NCBI RefSeq assembly: GCF_003100395.1
Contig: NZ_CP029211.1
Location: forward strand, 248,001-312,000
Length of the DNA: 64,000 nucleotides
Reading direction: 5' to 3'
From: Aquabacterium olei
Lineage (GTDB): Bacteria > Pseudomonadota > Gammaproteobacteria > Burkholderiales > Burkholderiaceae_C
Below the pieces are notes generated by a model that had not been told where the DNA came from, did no database searches, and saw only the letters and a list, made by a program, of their open reading frames with translations. The translations under genes and the position numbers were made by a program. Below are positions 34,649 through 42,811 of the stretch, piece after piece; positions within the stretch are counted from its first letter, which is position 1, and every line of letters starts with the position of its first letter.

Positions 34649-35225
34649 TGTTTTGCAGCTCCGCCATGTCCTTGTAGCGGTCACCAATGCGGTGGTGTGG
34701 GCGGCCGCCGATGGAAGCGCCCAGTGCCACGACGATTTCGTCGGGTGCTGGCGCATCGGTGATCGAGAACTGGATCGTCAGATAGTGCGAGCGCATGCCC
34801 TCGTCGTGCTTGTGCATCAGGGGAATGGCGATGGGACACGCCGGCCCGCCCCGCACGTTGGTGAAGCTCAGGAAGCTTTTAGCGCCCACGGCGTTTCGGT
34901 AGTGGTTGCCGAAGCGGAGCGTATGGGTCAGGGCGGAGGCGTGTTCGACTTCGCCGGACGTGCCGACGATGGCCGCTTTGCCGTAGGCCTCCACGGCCTC
35001 GCCCGAGCCGGCCATGCGGATGATCTCCCGCGTCAGCAGTTCACCCAGTTGCGGCGCGATCTCGCGAATCTCGGGCTGAAGGTCCTCCACGAAGCCTCGG
35101 CCCGCCCAGGGGTTGCGCAACACTGCCGCAGCGGCAAACAGGCGCAGGGGTTTGGCGGCCACCTTGCCGCCTTCAATGAGGGTGTCTTCCGTATAGGTGA
35201 CGACTTTGCGAAGGGCGAACGTCAT
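34641..35225 (-). CDS. DUF1185 (amino acid synthesis family) protein, first gene of the catabolic operon
   Basis: A 194-aa protein of PF06684: MTFALRKVVTYTEDTLIEGG, AAVLRNPWAGRGFVEDLQPE, YGKAAIVGTSGEVEHASAL and a GGRPHHRIGDRYKDM C-terminus. The Bordetella homologue BB2672 has a YjgF/chorismate-mutase-like fold, but the reaction is unknown. Frequent neighbours are flavin monooxygenases and hydrolases, suggesting a hydrolytic or isomerising step, perhaps imine/enamine handling. The ATG at 35225 has an AAGGAATC-like SD. It follows the operator region at 35259-35406. Confidence 0.88.
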   Translation of the reverse strand: MTFALRKVVTYTEDTLIEGGKVAAKPLRLFAAAAVLRNPWAGRGFVEDLQPEIREIAPQLGELLTREIIRMAGSGEAVEAYGKAAIVGTSGEVEHASALTHTLRFGNHYRNAVGAKSFLSFTNVRGGPACPIAIPLMHKHDEGMRSHYLTIQFSITDAPAPDEIVVALGASIGGRPHHRIGDRYKDMAELQNNA

Positions 35226-35258
35226 GAGCAGATTCCTTGGTTGTTGGCGCTTTGTATG

Positions 35259-35270
35259 TTGGTATACCAA
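35259..35270. promoter_or_regulatory. Probable FCD-GntR operator, perfect palindrome
   Basis: TTGGTATACCAA is a perfect 12-bp palindrome 34 bp upstream of the first catabolic gene. The GTATAC core with flanking TG/CA is common among FadR-type operators. Predicted ligand: the GntR protein at 24231-24914. Confidence 0.65.
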
Positions 35271-35394
35271 GCTGTTGGTGAGTGGATTTGAGCAGAGAGA
35301 TCTCAGCCTGTGATCCCGGGATTTACCCGAGCTTCTCTCCAGGTATGTGGTTTGGAAGTGCTGTCCTAAACAGCTTTTAAGAAAGTGGTGTCGT

Positions 35395-35406
35395 ATGGCA
35401 TACCAA
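35395..35406. promoter_or_regulatory. Second, degenerate FCD-GntR operator
   Basis: ATGGCATACCAA matches the perfect operator in 10 of 12 positions and lies 136 bp further upstream, so the pair could bracket the promoter and support looping. Confidence 0.45.
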
Positions 35407-35606
35407 GCATGTATCGGGCCTGCTTTTGCCACGTGTCGGTGCTCGGAACATGAGAGAGGTGAAGCACCGGTGATGGCGATCTGCAGTGGCACTTCAGCTG
35501 GTGCCTTGAACTGGTTCGGTCTGCCTCGGCTCGGTGCACGGCGGGCAGCCGTGGTGCACCGGCTCTGAAGCAGCCGCATACCGACCGCATCGTCCGAGCA
35601 TGAAGA

Positions 35607-35640
35607 AGGCCCCCATGCGGTCGCAACCGCATGGGGGCCT
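35607..35640 (-). terminator. Terminator of the glnT-glxBCD operon
   Basis: AGGCCCCCATGCGGT - CGCA - ACCGCATGGGGGCCT is a perfect 15-bp stem, followed on the minus strand by TTCTTCATG. It begins 33 bp after the glxD stop. Confidence 0.82.
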
Positions 35641-35673
35641 ACGTGGCCGAGAGATAACGTCTTCAGTGGGCCA

Positions 35674-37038
35674 TTAGCCGGTCTGACCCGGCACCCAGCT
35701 CGTGCCGGCCAGCGGCACCTGGGCCATGGCCGCGGCCTCCACCGTCAGGGCCACCAGGTCTTCCGGCTCCAGATGGTGCACGTCCTGCTTGCCGCAGGCG
35801 CGGGCCAGCGTGGTCAGCTCCATGGTCAGCGTCTTGAGGTAGTTCTTGAGGTGCTTGGCACCCCATTCCGGCTCCAGGCGCTTTTCCAGCACGGCGTCCT
35901 GCGTGGTCACGCCCACCGGGCACTTGCCCGTGTGGCAGTGGTGGCAGAAGCCGGGCGCGGTGCCCAGCGCGGCGTAGTCGGCCTCGGCGCTGTGCTGCTG
36001 GCCGCCTTGCTGGTAGGTGTCGCGGTTGCAACCCAGGGCCATCAGCACGCCCTGGCCGATGGCCACGGCGTCGGCACCCAGGGCCAGGGCCTTGGCCACG
36101 TCGGCGCCGGTGCGGATGCCGCCCGACACGATCAGCTGCACGGTGCCCTTCATGTCGAGGTCTTCCAGCGCGGCCACGGCCTGGCGCACGGCGGCCAGGG
36201 TCGGGATGCCCACGTGCTCGATGAAGCAGGTCTGCGTGGCGGCGGTGCCACCCTGCATGCCGTCGACCACCACCACGTCGGCACCGGCGTGCACGGCCAG
36301 CTTGACGTCGTTGTAGACGCGGGTGGCGCCCACCTTCACGTAGATCGGCTTTTCCCAGTCGGTCAGTTCGCGCAGTTCCTGGATCTTGATGGCCAGGTCA
36401 TCGGGGCCGGTCCAGTCGGGGTGACGGCAGGCCGAGCGCTGGTCCACGCCTTCCGGCAGGGTCCGCATCTTGGCCACGCGCGGGTTCACCTTCTGGCCCA
36501 GCAGCATGCCGCCGCCGCCCGGCTTGGCGCCCTGGCCCAGTACCACCTCGATGGCATCGGCCTTGCGCACGTCGTCGGGGTTGAAGCCGTAGCGCGAAGG
36601 CAGGCACTGGTACACCAGCGTCTTCGACGAGCGACGCTCTTCCTGCGTCATGCCGCCGTCACCGGTGGTGGTCGAGGTGCCCATGGCGGTGGCCGCCAGG
36701 CCCAGGGCTTCCTTCACGTTGGCCGACAGCGCGCCGAAGCTCATGCCGGCCACGGTGATGGGGGTGTCCAGCACGATGGGCTTCTTGGCGAAACGGGTGC
36801 CCAGCACGGTCTTGGTGCTGCACTTCTCGCGGTAGCCCTCCAGCGGGTAACGCGACAGCGAGGCGCCCAGGAAGACCAGGTCATCGAAGTGCGGCAGCTT
36901 GCGCTTCGCGCCCAGGCCGCGGATCTCGTACAGGCCGGTGTTCGAGGCGCGGTGGATGTAGTCCAGCGTGCTGCGGTCGAACGACGCGGATTCTTCGCGT
37001 TGCAGGCGCTTGAAGGTGATGGGGTGTTCGGTGCTCAT
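35674..37038 (-). CDS. glxD: FMN-binding glutamate synthase family protein (GlxD/MgsC-like)
   Basis: A 454-aa flavoprotein corresponding to the FMN domain of glutamate synthase. TPITVAGMSFGALSANVKEA, GDGGMTQEERR, VDGMQGGTAATQTCFIEHVG and GGIRTGADVAKALALGADAV are the conserved barrel motifs, and CHHCHTGKCPVGVTT (about residues 383-397) binds the 3Fe-4S cluster. With GlxB and GlxC it forms a split glutamate-synthase-like enzyme; the homologous MgsABC makes N-methylglutamate from glutamate and methylamine. Last gene in the operon, 11 bp after glxC. Confidence 0.92.
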   Translation of the reverse strand: MSTEHPITFKRLQREESASFDRSTLDYIHRASNTGLYEIRGLGAKRKLPHFDDLVFLGASLSRYPLEGYREKCSTKTVLGTRFAKKPIVLDTPITVAGMSFGALSANVKEALGLAATAMGTSTTTGDGGMTQEERRSSKTLVYQCLPSRYGFNPDDVRKADAIEVVLGQGAKPGGGGMLLGQKVNPRVAKMRTLPEGVDQRSACRHPDWTGPDDLAIKIQELRELTDWEKPIYVKVGATRVYNDVKLAVHAGADVVVVDGMQGGTAATQTCFIEHVGIPTLAAVRQAVAALEDLDMKGTVQLIVSGGIRTGADVAKALALGADAVAIGQGVLMALGCNRDTYQQGGQQHSAEADYAALGTAPGFCHHCHTGKCPVGVTTQDAVLEKRLEPEWGAKHLKNYLKTLTMELTTLARACGKQDVHHLEPEDLVALTVEAAAMAQVPLAGTSWVPGQTG

Positions 37039-37049
37039 GACAGGGCTCC

Positions 37050-37739
37050 TCAGTAGGTTTGATCAGCGTCTGCGTTCCAGTGGTACAGCGAGCGAGCGGA
37101 AGCCACGCGCTTGAAGTCCTGCGGCTTGTGGTTCAGGCCCGCGGCGGCCAGCAGCTCGGTCAGCGCGGTGATGTCGCTGTCGCCCAGCGGCTCCAGCTGC
37201 GCATCGGCGCCCAGGCTCTTGATCTCGCCCTTCACGTAGATCACGGCTTCGTACAGCGAGTCGCCCAGAGCGTCGCCGGCGTTGCCGCAGATGACCATGC
37301 GGCCGGCTTGTGCCATGAAGCCCGAGAAGCTGCCGACCGAGCCCCCCACCACGATGTCGCCGCCCTTGAGCGAGATGCCGCAGCGCAGGCCCGCATCGCC
37401 GTCGATGATCAACAGGCCACCGTGGGCCGAGGCCCCGGCGCTGTTCGAGGCAAAGCCCTTCACGTGCACCTTGCCGCTCATCATGTTCTCGGCCACGCCG
37501 GTGCCGGCGCTGCCATTGATGGTCACGTCGGCCAGCTTGTTCATGCCGGCGGCGTAGTAGCCTGCGTGGCCATCGATGGTCACCTTCACCGGGGCGTTCA
37601 GGCCCACGGCGATGTTGTGGGCGCCATCGGGGTTCACGACGGTGATGTGCTGACCGGTCAGCTCGGCTGCCGGGCCGTGCAGGTGCTGGTTGAGCGGGCG
37701 AACGCCACCCTGGCTCAGGTCAAAGGTCAGGCTTTCCAT
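37050..37739 (-). CDS. glxC: GXGXG-domain protein GlxC (MgsB-like)
   Basis: A 229-aa protein equal to the C-terminal beta-helix (GXGXG) domain of glutamate synthase. Repeated G-x-x-G-x-x-x-G patterns appear in ADVTINGSAGTGVAENMMSG, GLLIIDGDAGLRCGISLKGG and IVVGGSVGSFSGFMAQAG. It is the structural subunit linking the amidotransferase and FMN subunits. Its start lies 13 bp inside the end of glxB, so the two are coupled. Confidence 0.92.
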   Translation of the reverse strand: MESLTFDLSQGGVRPLNQHLHGPAAELTGQHITVVNPDGAHNIAVGLNAPVKVTIDGHAGYYAAGMNKLADVTINGSAGTGVAENMMSGKVHVKGFASNSAGASAHGGLLIIDGDAGLRCGISLKGGDIVVGGSVGSFSGFMAQAGRMVICGNAGDALGDSLYEAVIYVKGEIKSLGADAQLEPLGDSDITALTELLAAAGLNHKPQDFKRVASARSLYHWNADADQTY

Positions 37740-38635
37740 ACGTACATCTCCTCAGGGGCAGGTTCAAAGACGGTGGCGTGCTTCACATCGGGCAGGTGGG
37801 CCAGCGAGCGGAACTCGGAGGCAATGGCCACGTAGTCGTCGGTTTCGGCCACCACGGCCGGTTTGCAGGCAAAGGGGTCGCGGATCAGGGCCAGTTCGGT
37901 CGAGGTGCCCATCAGGAAGGTGAAGAAGCCATCCAGCGCTTCGAAGCCCTTCTGCAGCGCGTTGTGCAGGGTGTCGCCTTCGCGCAGACGCCACTCCAGG
38001 AAGCGGCACGCCGCCTCGGTGTCGTTGTCGGTTTCGAACTTGATGCCACGCGGCTCGAGCATGCGGCGCACGCCGTTCGGGTTCGACAGCGAGCCGTTGT
38101 GCACCAGGCAGAAGTCTTCACCGGCGGTGAAGGGGTGCGCGCGGTCCGGCGTCACGGCCGACTCGGTGGCCATGCGGGTGTGGCCGACCAGGTGGCTGCC
38201 TTGCAGCTGGCTGAACTGGTAGCGGGCCGCCACTTCAGCCGGCGTGCCGATGTCCTTGTACAGGTCGATGCTGCGGCCCGTCGACAGCAGGTGCAGCTTC
38301 GGGCCGTAGGCCTTGACGAAGGCCTTGACCGGCTCGGCCGCACCTTCGAAGGTGATCACGGCGTGGTTGGCCTTGACGGTGGCTTTGGCCTGCACCTTCA
38401 GTTCGGTGTTGAGCGCGTCCAGCATGGCCGACCAGTTGTAGTCGCTGCCTTCCTCGGTCAGACCCGAGTACACGCTGATCTTGCGCAGGCCCGCGGGCAG
38501 CGGGTCGGTGAACACGGCCAGGCCGGCCGAATCGGGGCCACGCTCGGTCATGCCGATGAGCATGGGCACCATGAGCTCGCCGAGCTGGCTGCGCAGCGCG
38601 GGCTTCTTGAGGAGCAATCCAACGATTCCACACAT
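37727..38635 (-). CDS. glxB: Class II glutamine amidotransferase GlxB (MgsA-like)
   Basis: A 302-aa Ntn-type amidotransferase subunit. The N-terminal nucleophile Cys2 (MCGIVGLLLKK) is present, along with GHTRMATESAVTPDRAHPF and DFCLVHNGSLSN. It releases ammonia (or in MgsA-type enzymes works on the gamma-glutamyl amide) for the GlxCD subunits. Preceded by glnT, 18 bp upstream. Confidence 0.93.
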   Translation of the reverse strand: MCGIVGLLLKKPALRSQLGELMVPMLIGMTERGPDSAGLAVFTDPLPAGLRKISVYSGLTEEGSDYNWSAMLDALNTELKVQAKATVKANHAVITFEGAAEPVKAFVKAYGPKLHLLSTGRSIDLYKDIGTPAEVAARYQFSQLQGSHLVGHTRMATESAVTPDRAHPFTAGEDFCLVHNGSLSNPNGVRRMLEPRGIKFETDNDTEAACRFLEWRLREGDTLHNALQKGFEALDGFFTFLMGTSTELALIRDPFACKPAVVAETDDYVAIASEFRSLAHLPDVKHATVFEPAPEEMYVWKA

Positions 38636-38653
38636 GATGGGTCTGTTCCTTCT

Positions 38654-40048
38654 TCAGAAAAATTCCAGGTATTGCTTGACTTCCCAGTCCGAGACATGGC
38701 GCTGGTACTCGATCCACTCCATGCGCTTGAGCTTGAGGAACTCCTTGGCGACCGGGCCCAGGGCGCCGGTGATGAGTTCGTCGGCTTCCAGCGCATCCAG
38801 CGCGGCGCCCAGGTTCTGCGGCAGCAGGCCGATGCCGGCTTCCTTCAGCTGTGCATCGCTCCACTCGTACAGGTTCACGTTGCGCGGGGCACCCGGGTCC
38901 AGCTTGCGGTCGATGCCATCCAGGCCGGCCGCGATCACGGCGGCCGTGGCGAGGTAGGGGTTGCAGGCGCCGTCCGGCAGGCGCAGTTCCAGCCGGCCCT
39001 TGGGCACACGCACCATGGTCGAGCGGTTGTTGTCGCCGTAGCTGATGTAGGCCGGGGCCCAGGTGGCGCCGGTCAGCGAGCGGCCCACCACCAGGCGCTT
39101 GTACGAGTTCACCGTGGGGGCGCACAGCGCGGTCAGGGCCGGCGCGTGGGCCAGCAGGCCACCCAGGAAGTGATAGGCCATGGGCGAGAGTTCCAGCCCG
39201 TTGGCGTCGGCCTTGTCGCAGAACAGGTTGCGCTTGCCATCGCCGATGGACAGGTGCATGTGCATGCCGTTGCCCGGGCGGTTGGCGAAGGGCTTGGGCA
39301 TGAACGAGCACACCAGGCCCATCTCGTTGGCGATCTCGGCGGCCGCCATCTTGAAGAACACAAAGTGATCACACGAGGTGAGACAGTCTGTGTAGGTGTA
39401 GTTCAGTTCGAACTGGCCGTTGGCGTCTTCGTGGTCGATCTGGTAGACGTCGATGCCGGTGGCGCGCATGACGTTGGAGAGCTTCTCCAGGTAGGCGCGG
39501 GTGCGCGACAGGCCCTTGTAGTCGTAGCAGGGCTTGGCCAGCGTGTCGCTGGGGTCGCAGGGCTCGATGCTGCCTGACTCGGTCCGACGCAGCAGCGAGA
39601 ACTCGGGCTCCAGACCGGTGAACATGGTCAGTCCACGCTCGGCCAGGCGGGCCACCTGCTTTTTGAGCGTGACGCGGCTGTCGTAGACCCAGGGCTCACC
39701 TTCCACATGGCCTTCGCACACGATGCGCGCCAGGCCGGGCTGCCAGGGCACCAGCGAGACGGTCGAAAGGTCGCCCTTGGCCATGAAGTCCGGGCCATGC
39801 GGCTCGATGCCGACGCCGCAGATGGCGAAGCCGGCAAACCCGGCACCGTCGGTCAGCACGGTCTCCAGATGGGCCACTGGCACCGACTTTGCCTTCGCCA
39901 CGCCGTGGATGTCGACAAACTGGGCCAGCACGTAGGACACGCCCTGGGCGCGCAGGTACTGCTGCGCTTCTTCGACGGTGTCGAAGCGTGCAGGGGGCAC
40001 GAGTTCGCCGGGCGGGGCATCAAGGGGAAGGGGGATGGCAGCGTTCAA
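38654..40048 (-). CDS. glnT: Type III glutamine synthetase-like ligase GlnT
   Basis: A 464-aa ATP-dependent ligase of the glutamine synthetase superfamily. [12 protein letters not shown] (E-x-E metal site), [17 protein letters not shown] [34 protein letters not shown] and [20 protein letters not shown] (residue R in NRS-x-x-VR) are present. Homologues glutamylate ammonia or small amines; in methylotrophs the adjacent pair gmaS/mgsABC converts methylamine via gamma-glutamylmethylamide to N-methylglutamate. First gene in the operon; its promoter is the minus-strand sigma-54-type site at 40141-40156. Confidence 0.93.
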   Translation of the reverse strand: MNAAIPLPLDAPPGELVPPARFDTVEEAQQYLRAQGVSYVLAQFVDIHGVAKAKSVPVAHLETVLTDGAGFAGFAICGVGIEPHGPDFMAKGDLSTVSLVPWQPGLARIVCEGHVEGEPWVYDSRVTLKKQVARLAERGLTMFTGLEPEFSLLRRTESGSIEPCDPSDTLAKPCYDYKGLSRTRAYLEKLSNVMRATGIDVYQIDHEDANGQFELNYTYTDCLTSCDHFVFFKMAAAEIANEMGLVCSFMPKPFANRPGNGMHMHLSIGDGKRNLFCDKADANGLELSPMAYHFLGGLLAHAPALTALCAPTVNSYKRLVVGRSLTGATWAPAYISYGDNNRSTMVRVPKGRLELRLPDGACNPYLATAAVIAAGLDGIDRKLDPGAPRNVNLYEWSDAQLKEAGIGLLPQNLGAALDALEADELITGALGPVAKEFLKLKRMEWIEYQRHVSDWEVKQYLEFF

Positions 40049-40127
40049 GGCAGGCTCCTTCAGATGTGGGGACCGGGCTCAGTCCCGGTGCGGTGCGCGC
40101 TGCTTCATGGGAAGGAAGCTTATCGCG

Positions 40128-40168
40128 GTGTTTCCTGTAATGCAACTAGTGTGCCTACAGGGAAACAC
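40128..40168. promoter_or_regulatory. Inverted TTTCC/GGAAA box pair at the glnT/XRE divergent promoter
   Basis: GTGTTTCCTGTA (40128-40139) and TACAGGGAAACAC (40156-40168) are inverted copies, centres of TTTCC and GGAAA exactly 30 bp apart. The same pair at the same 30-bp distance occurs upstream of glnK (44680-44720). The arms flank the glnT sigma-54-type promoter. The XRE-cupin protein encoded next to it is the likely ligand. Confidence 0.68.
40141..40156 (-). promoter_or_regulatory. Sigma-54-type promoter of glnT-glxBCD
   Basis: On the minus strand the 16 bases read AGGCACACTAGTTGCA: -24 GGCAC and -12 TTGCA with correct spacing, one mismatch to the TGGCAC-N5-TTGCW consensus. It lies 92 bp upstream of glnT. 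Confidence 0.68.
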
Positions 40169-40245
40169 CATTTTGGTGAACGAGGCGCTGCGTTTCAGGT
40201 GTCCACGTACACTGCGTTCACGGCAATGTTCTTGAGGAGTGAGGC

Positions 40246-40848
40246 TTGGATAGGGACCAGAGCGGCAACCTGCCATCACTGGAAGAAACGGTGGGCGCAG
40301 CCATTCGCGAGCAGCGACAGCGGCACAGCCTCACCCTGGCGCAAGTGGCCGAACAGGCCGGCATCAGCCGCGGCATGCTGTCCAAGATCGAGAACGGGCA
40401 GACCACCGCGGGCATGGACACGCTCGCCCGCATCGCGCGCGTGCTCGGGGTGTCGATGTCGATGCTGTTCAGCAAGTACGACGCGACATCCAGTTCGGCG
40501 CAGCACATCAAGAAGGGCGCTGGCATGGAAGTGGTGCGTCGTGGCACCAAGAGTGGGCACACCTACCACCTGCTGGCGTACGACCAGGGTCCGGTCAAGC
40601 TGTTCGAGCCTTTCCTCATCACCATCGAAGACGACTCCGAGCGCTACCCCACTTTCGAGCACCCGGGGCACGAGTTCCTCTACATGCTGGAAGGCAAGAT
40701 CGAATACCGGGTCGGGCAGGAGACCTACCTGCTCGAACCCGGCGATTCGTTGTCATTCGAAGGGGAAGTGCCGCACGGGCCCGAGCGCCTGGCCAAGTGC
40801 CCGATCAAGTTCCTGTCGGTGATCGTCTACCCGCGCCAGGCCGAGTGA
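40246..40848 (+). CDS. XRE-family regulator with C-terminal cupin (PuuR-like)
   Basis: A 200-aa regulator: HTH_3 at about residues 18-75 (HSLTLAQVAEQAGISRGMLS) and a cupin_2 barrel at about 125-195 (HPGHEFLYMLEGKIEYRVGQ; LEPGDSLSFEGEVPHGPE). The start is a TTG at 40246 with GAGGAGTGAGG upstream; no earlier ATG exists in frame and the next Met is inside the HTH. PuuR, the repressor of gamma-glutamyl-putrescine catabolism, has the same architecture, which suits a regulator of a glutamylation pathway. Divergent from glnT. Confidence 0.92.
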   Translation: MDRDQSGNLPSLEETVGAAIREQRQRHSLTLAQVAEQAGISRGMLSKIENGQTTAGMDTLARIARVLGVSMSMLFSKYDATSSSAQHIKKGAGMEVVRRGTKSGHTYHLLAYDQGPVKLFEPFLITIEDDSERYPTFEHPGHEFLYMLEGKIEYRVGQETYLLEPGDSLSFEGEVPHGPERLAKCPIKFLSVIVYPRQAE

Positions 40849-40885
40849 GTGTGGCCTGACGGGGTGAACACACTGTCTCACTCGG
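40841..40885. terminator. Bidirectional stem formed by the 3' ends of convergent genes
   Basis: CCGAGTGAG (40841-40849) and CTCACTCGG (40877-40885) are perfect 9-bp inverted arms; TGTG/CACA inside could extend pairing. The left arm contains the stop codon of the XRE gene and the right arm that of hutD, so both transcripts can fold the same stem. T-tracts are absent. Confidence 0.5.
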
Positions 40886-41474
40886 TGAGCAAGGTGTGCA
40901 GCAGCAGGCTGTCCGGCTCGGTGGCTCGCAGCATGAGCTTGTGCTGGCCGCCACGCCAGTGCAGCCCTTCTTGCGGGCCCAGGTGGATCAGGCCGGGCAG
41001 TGGCTGGCCGGCGAGCGTGTAGCCGCCGCGAAGCACCCATACCAGGCTGTGGCCCTGCTCTGGAAGGGCCAGTGCGCCGTGCAGCAGGTGAACGGAGGCC
41101 GAGACCCGGCCCCGTGCCGTCATGACGTTCCAGAACAGCGTGTCGCGTTCCGGGGCCGTGTTGTGCAGGGACAGCTCGCCGCCGTAGTGCGCCCGGTCGC
41201 CTCGCTCTGACAGGGCCCACTGCTGGTGCGGCGCCACCAGCGAGACCGGTCCGCCATCGACCAGCACCGTGGTCCGGTCCATGCCTGGAAACGCCGAGAA
41301 GGGCGCCGCCTCAGTGATCTCCGCCAGGCTCACGCGCCACGACGGTGCGCCCGCGGGGCCGCCCTGCGCCACCGGCCGGGTCCACCCCTTGCCGTTGCGC
41401 CACCGCTCGCGCGGCAGGGCGGCCAGCGACAGTTGGGTCAGGCCCTTGGGCAGGGCCACGACGTGCGTGATCAC
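40878..41474 (-). CDS. HutD family protein
   Basis: A 198-aa cupin-like protein: ALPREWRRNGKGWTRPVAQG is close to the family pattern (LP.. .W.NGGG.TREI), then ISLAEITEAAPFSAFPGMDRT with FSxFPGxDR, and a late HDFNV-like region replaced by LSLHNTAPERDT. HutD is found with histidine-utilisation genes but its function is unresolved. The start is a GTG next to the stop of the FAD oxidoreductase with no gap, so it is translationally linked. No hutHUI genes are in the window; only an N-formylglutamate amidohydrolase is near. Confidence 0.82.
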   Translation of the reverse strand: MITHVVALPKGLTQLSLAALPRERWRNGKGWTRPVAQGGPAGAPSWRVSLAEITEAAPFSAFPGMDRTTVLVDGGPVSLVAPHQQWALSERGDRAHYGGELSLHNTAPERDTLFWNVMTARGRVSASVHLLHGALALPEQGHSLVWVLRGGYTLAGQPLPGLIHLGPQEGLHWRGGQHKLMLRATEPDSLLLHTLLTE

Positions 41475-42662
41475 TCAGGACACCGCGCCCAGGCCGTACT
41501 TGCCGGTCAGCAACTGACCGGTGCTGAAGCGCTCGAGCGCATAGGGCGCCAGCGACACATCGGTCGGCAGGCCCAGTGCCTCTTGCGCCAGCACGCGGCC
41601 GACCGCCGGAGACAGCTTGAAGCCATGGCCCGAGAAGCCGTAGCCCACGATCAGGCCCTGGATGCCCGGCAGGCGGCCCAGCACCGGGTTCCAGTCAGGG
41701 GTGACGTCGTAGACGCCCGTCCACGACGAGGCCAGGCCGGCGGTCTCGTAGGCCGGGAAGCGCTCGGCCACCTGGGCACCGACCTCGACCACGTAGTCCA
41801 TCGAGATGTCGCCCTGCTCGTTGTCCGGCACGGCCAGTGTCTCGCCGACGATGCCTTCGCTCACCAGCATCTGGTTGCCGCCATAGCTGCGGCAGTACAG
41901 CATGCCGGGCGAGCCCAGGTCCTTGAACACAGGCATCTTGAAGGTGTAGTGGGCCTCGGCGCATTCCAGGGCCAGCACGGCGTGGCGCTCGGGCACCACG
42001 GGTGTCGGGATGCCGGTCCAGCGCTCGATGTCGGTGGCCCAGATGTTCTGCGTGCTGATGACCGTGTTGCTGCGGAAGGTGCCCTGCGAGGTTTCGACGC
42101 CGCAGACGCGGCCGTTGTCCACCAGCAGCTTCTCGACGTTGACGCCTTCCATGATCTTGACGCCCAGGCGGCGCGCGGCGCGGGCAAAGCTGGTGGCCAC
42201 GAGGTAGGCATCGGCAAAGCCGGCTTCAGGCTCGTAGCCGATCAGCGCAGCGTCGTCGAAGTGGGCAATGGGCAGCAGCGAGCGGGCTTCCTCCTGGCCC
42301 AGGAACTGCACTTCGATGCCCATGGCACGCTGCCCCTCGAGAGCCGACTGCAGCGGAGACAGCTTGGGGCCGTCCGGTGCGCAGATCAGGTAGCCGCACT
42401 TGACCAGGCCGGATGCGGCATCCTCGTCTTCCAGGTAGGCTGAGAAGTCGGTGAAGACCGACCACGAGCGCTTCGCCAGCTCCACGTTCTCGATCACCGA
42501 GTAGTGCGTGCGCAGGATGCCCGAGGACTGCGTGCTGGTGCCCGCACCGATCTGCGACCGGTCCAGCACGAGCACCTTCTTCGCGCCGAAACGGGCAAGG
42601 TGGTAAGCAACCGAAGAGCCGATCACACCGGCCCCGATCACGATGGCGTCATAGCTTTCCAT
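41475..42662 (-). CDS. FAD-dependent oxidoreductase of the DAO/sarcosine oxidase beta type
   Basis: A 395-aa flavoprotein with an N-terminal FAD motif (YDAIVIGAGVIGSSVAYHLA) and the DAO-fold C-terminus (WTGVYDVTPDWNPVLGRLPG; GYGFSGHGFKLSPAVGRVLA). Such enzymes oxidise N-alkyl or secondary amino acids to imine and release aldehyde or amine. It stands alone without the alpha, gamma and delta subunits of sarcosine oxidase or N-methylglutamate dehydrogenase. Start MESYDAIVIG at 42662, after the MNPERLT ATG which lacks family similarity. The divergent LysR gene is the likely regulator. Confidence 0.9.
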   Translation of the reverse strand: MESYDAIVIGAGVIGSSVAYHLARFGAKKVLVLDRSQIGAGTSTQSSGILRTHYSVIENVELAKRSWSVFTDFSAYLEDEDAASGLVKCGYLICAPDGPKLSPLQSALEGQRAMGIEVQFLGQEEARSLLPIAHFDDAALIGYEPEAGFADAYLVATSFARAARRLGVKIMEGVNVEKLLVDNGRVCGVETSQGTFRSNTVISTQNIWATDIERWTGIPTPVVPERHAVLALECAEAHYTFKMPVFKDLGSPGMLYCRSYGGNQMLVSEGIVGETLAVPDNEQGDISMDYVVEVGAQVAERFPAYETAGLASSWTGVYDVTPDWNPVLGRLPGIQGLIVGYGFSGHGFKLSPAVGRVLAQEALGLPTDVSLAPYALERFSTGQLLTGKYGLGAVS

Positions 42663-42811
42663 CGTCAGCCTTTCTGGGTTCAAGAGGTTTGGAATGGCTT
42701 CAGCCTAGTCCTGCCTGGCACGGCTCTTGTTAGGTGAAGCAAATCACCACAAGAGATGCGGAAAAACTGAAGTTGTCCGTGTCTGGTCTGAACCACCCGA
42801 GGATGCCCAGC

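Larger units (their letters stand above)
35226..35673. other. 448-bp intergenic region between two minus-strand operons
   Basis: The left part is the control region of the catabolic operon, with the two GGTATACC-type sites. The right part contains the terminator of the glnT-glx operon (35607-35640). No credible open frame is present in between. Confidence 0.7.

Noticed and set aside
42716..42731. Sigma-54-like TGGCACGGCTCTTGTT upstream of the LysR-hutG genes
   Set aside because: The -24 box is perfect but the essential GC of the -12 element is replaced (TTGTT), so it is not called as a promoter.
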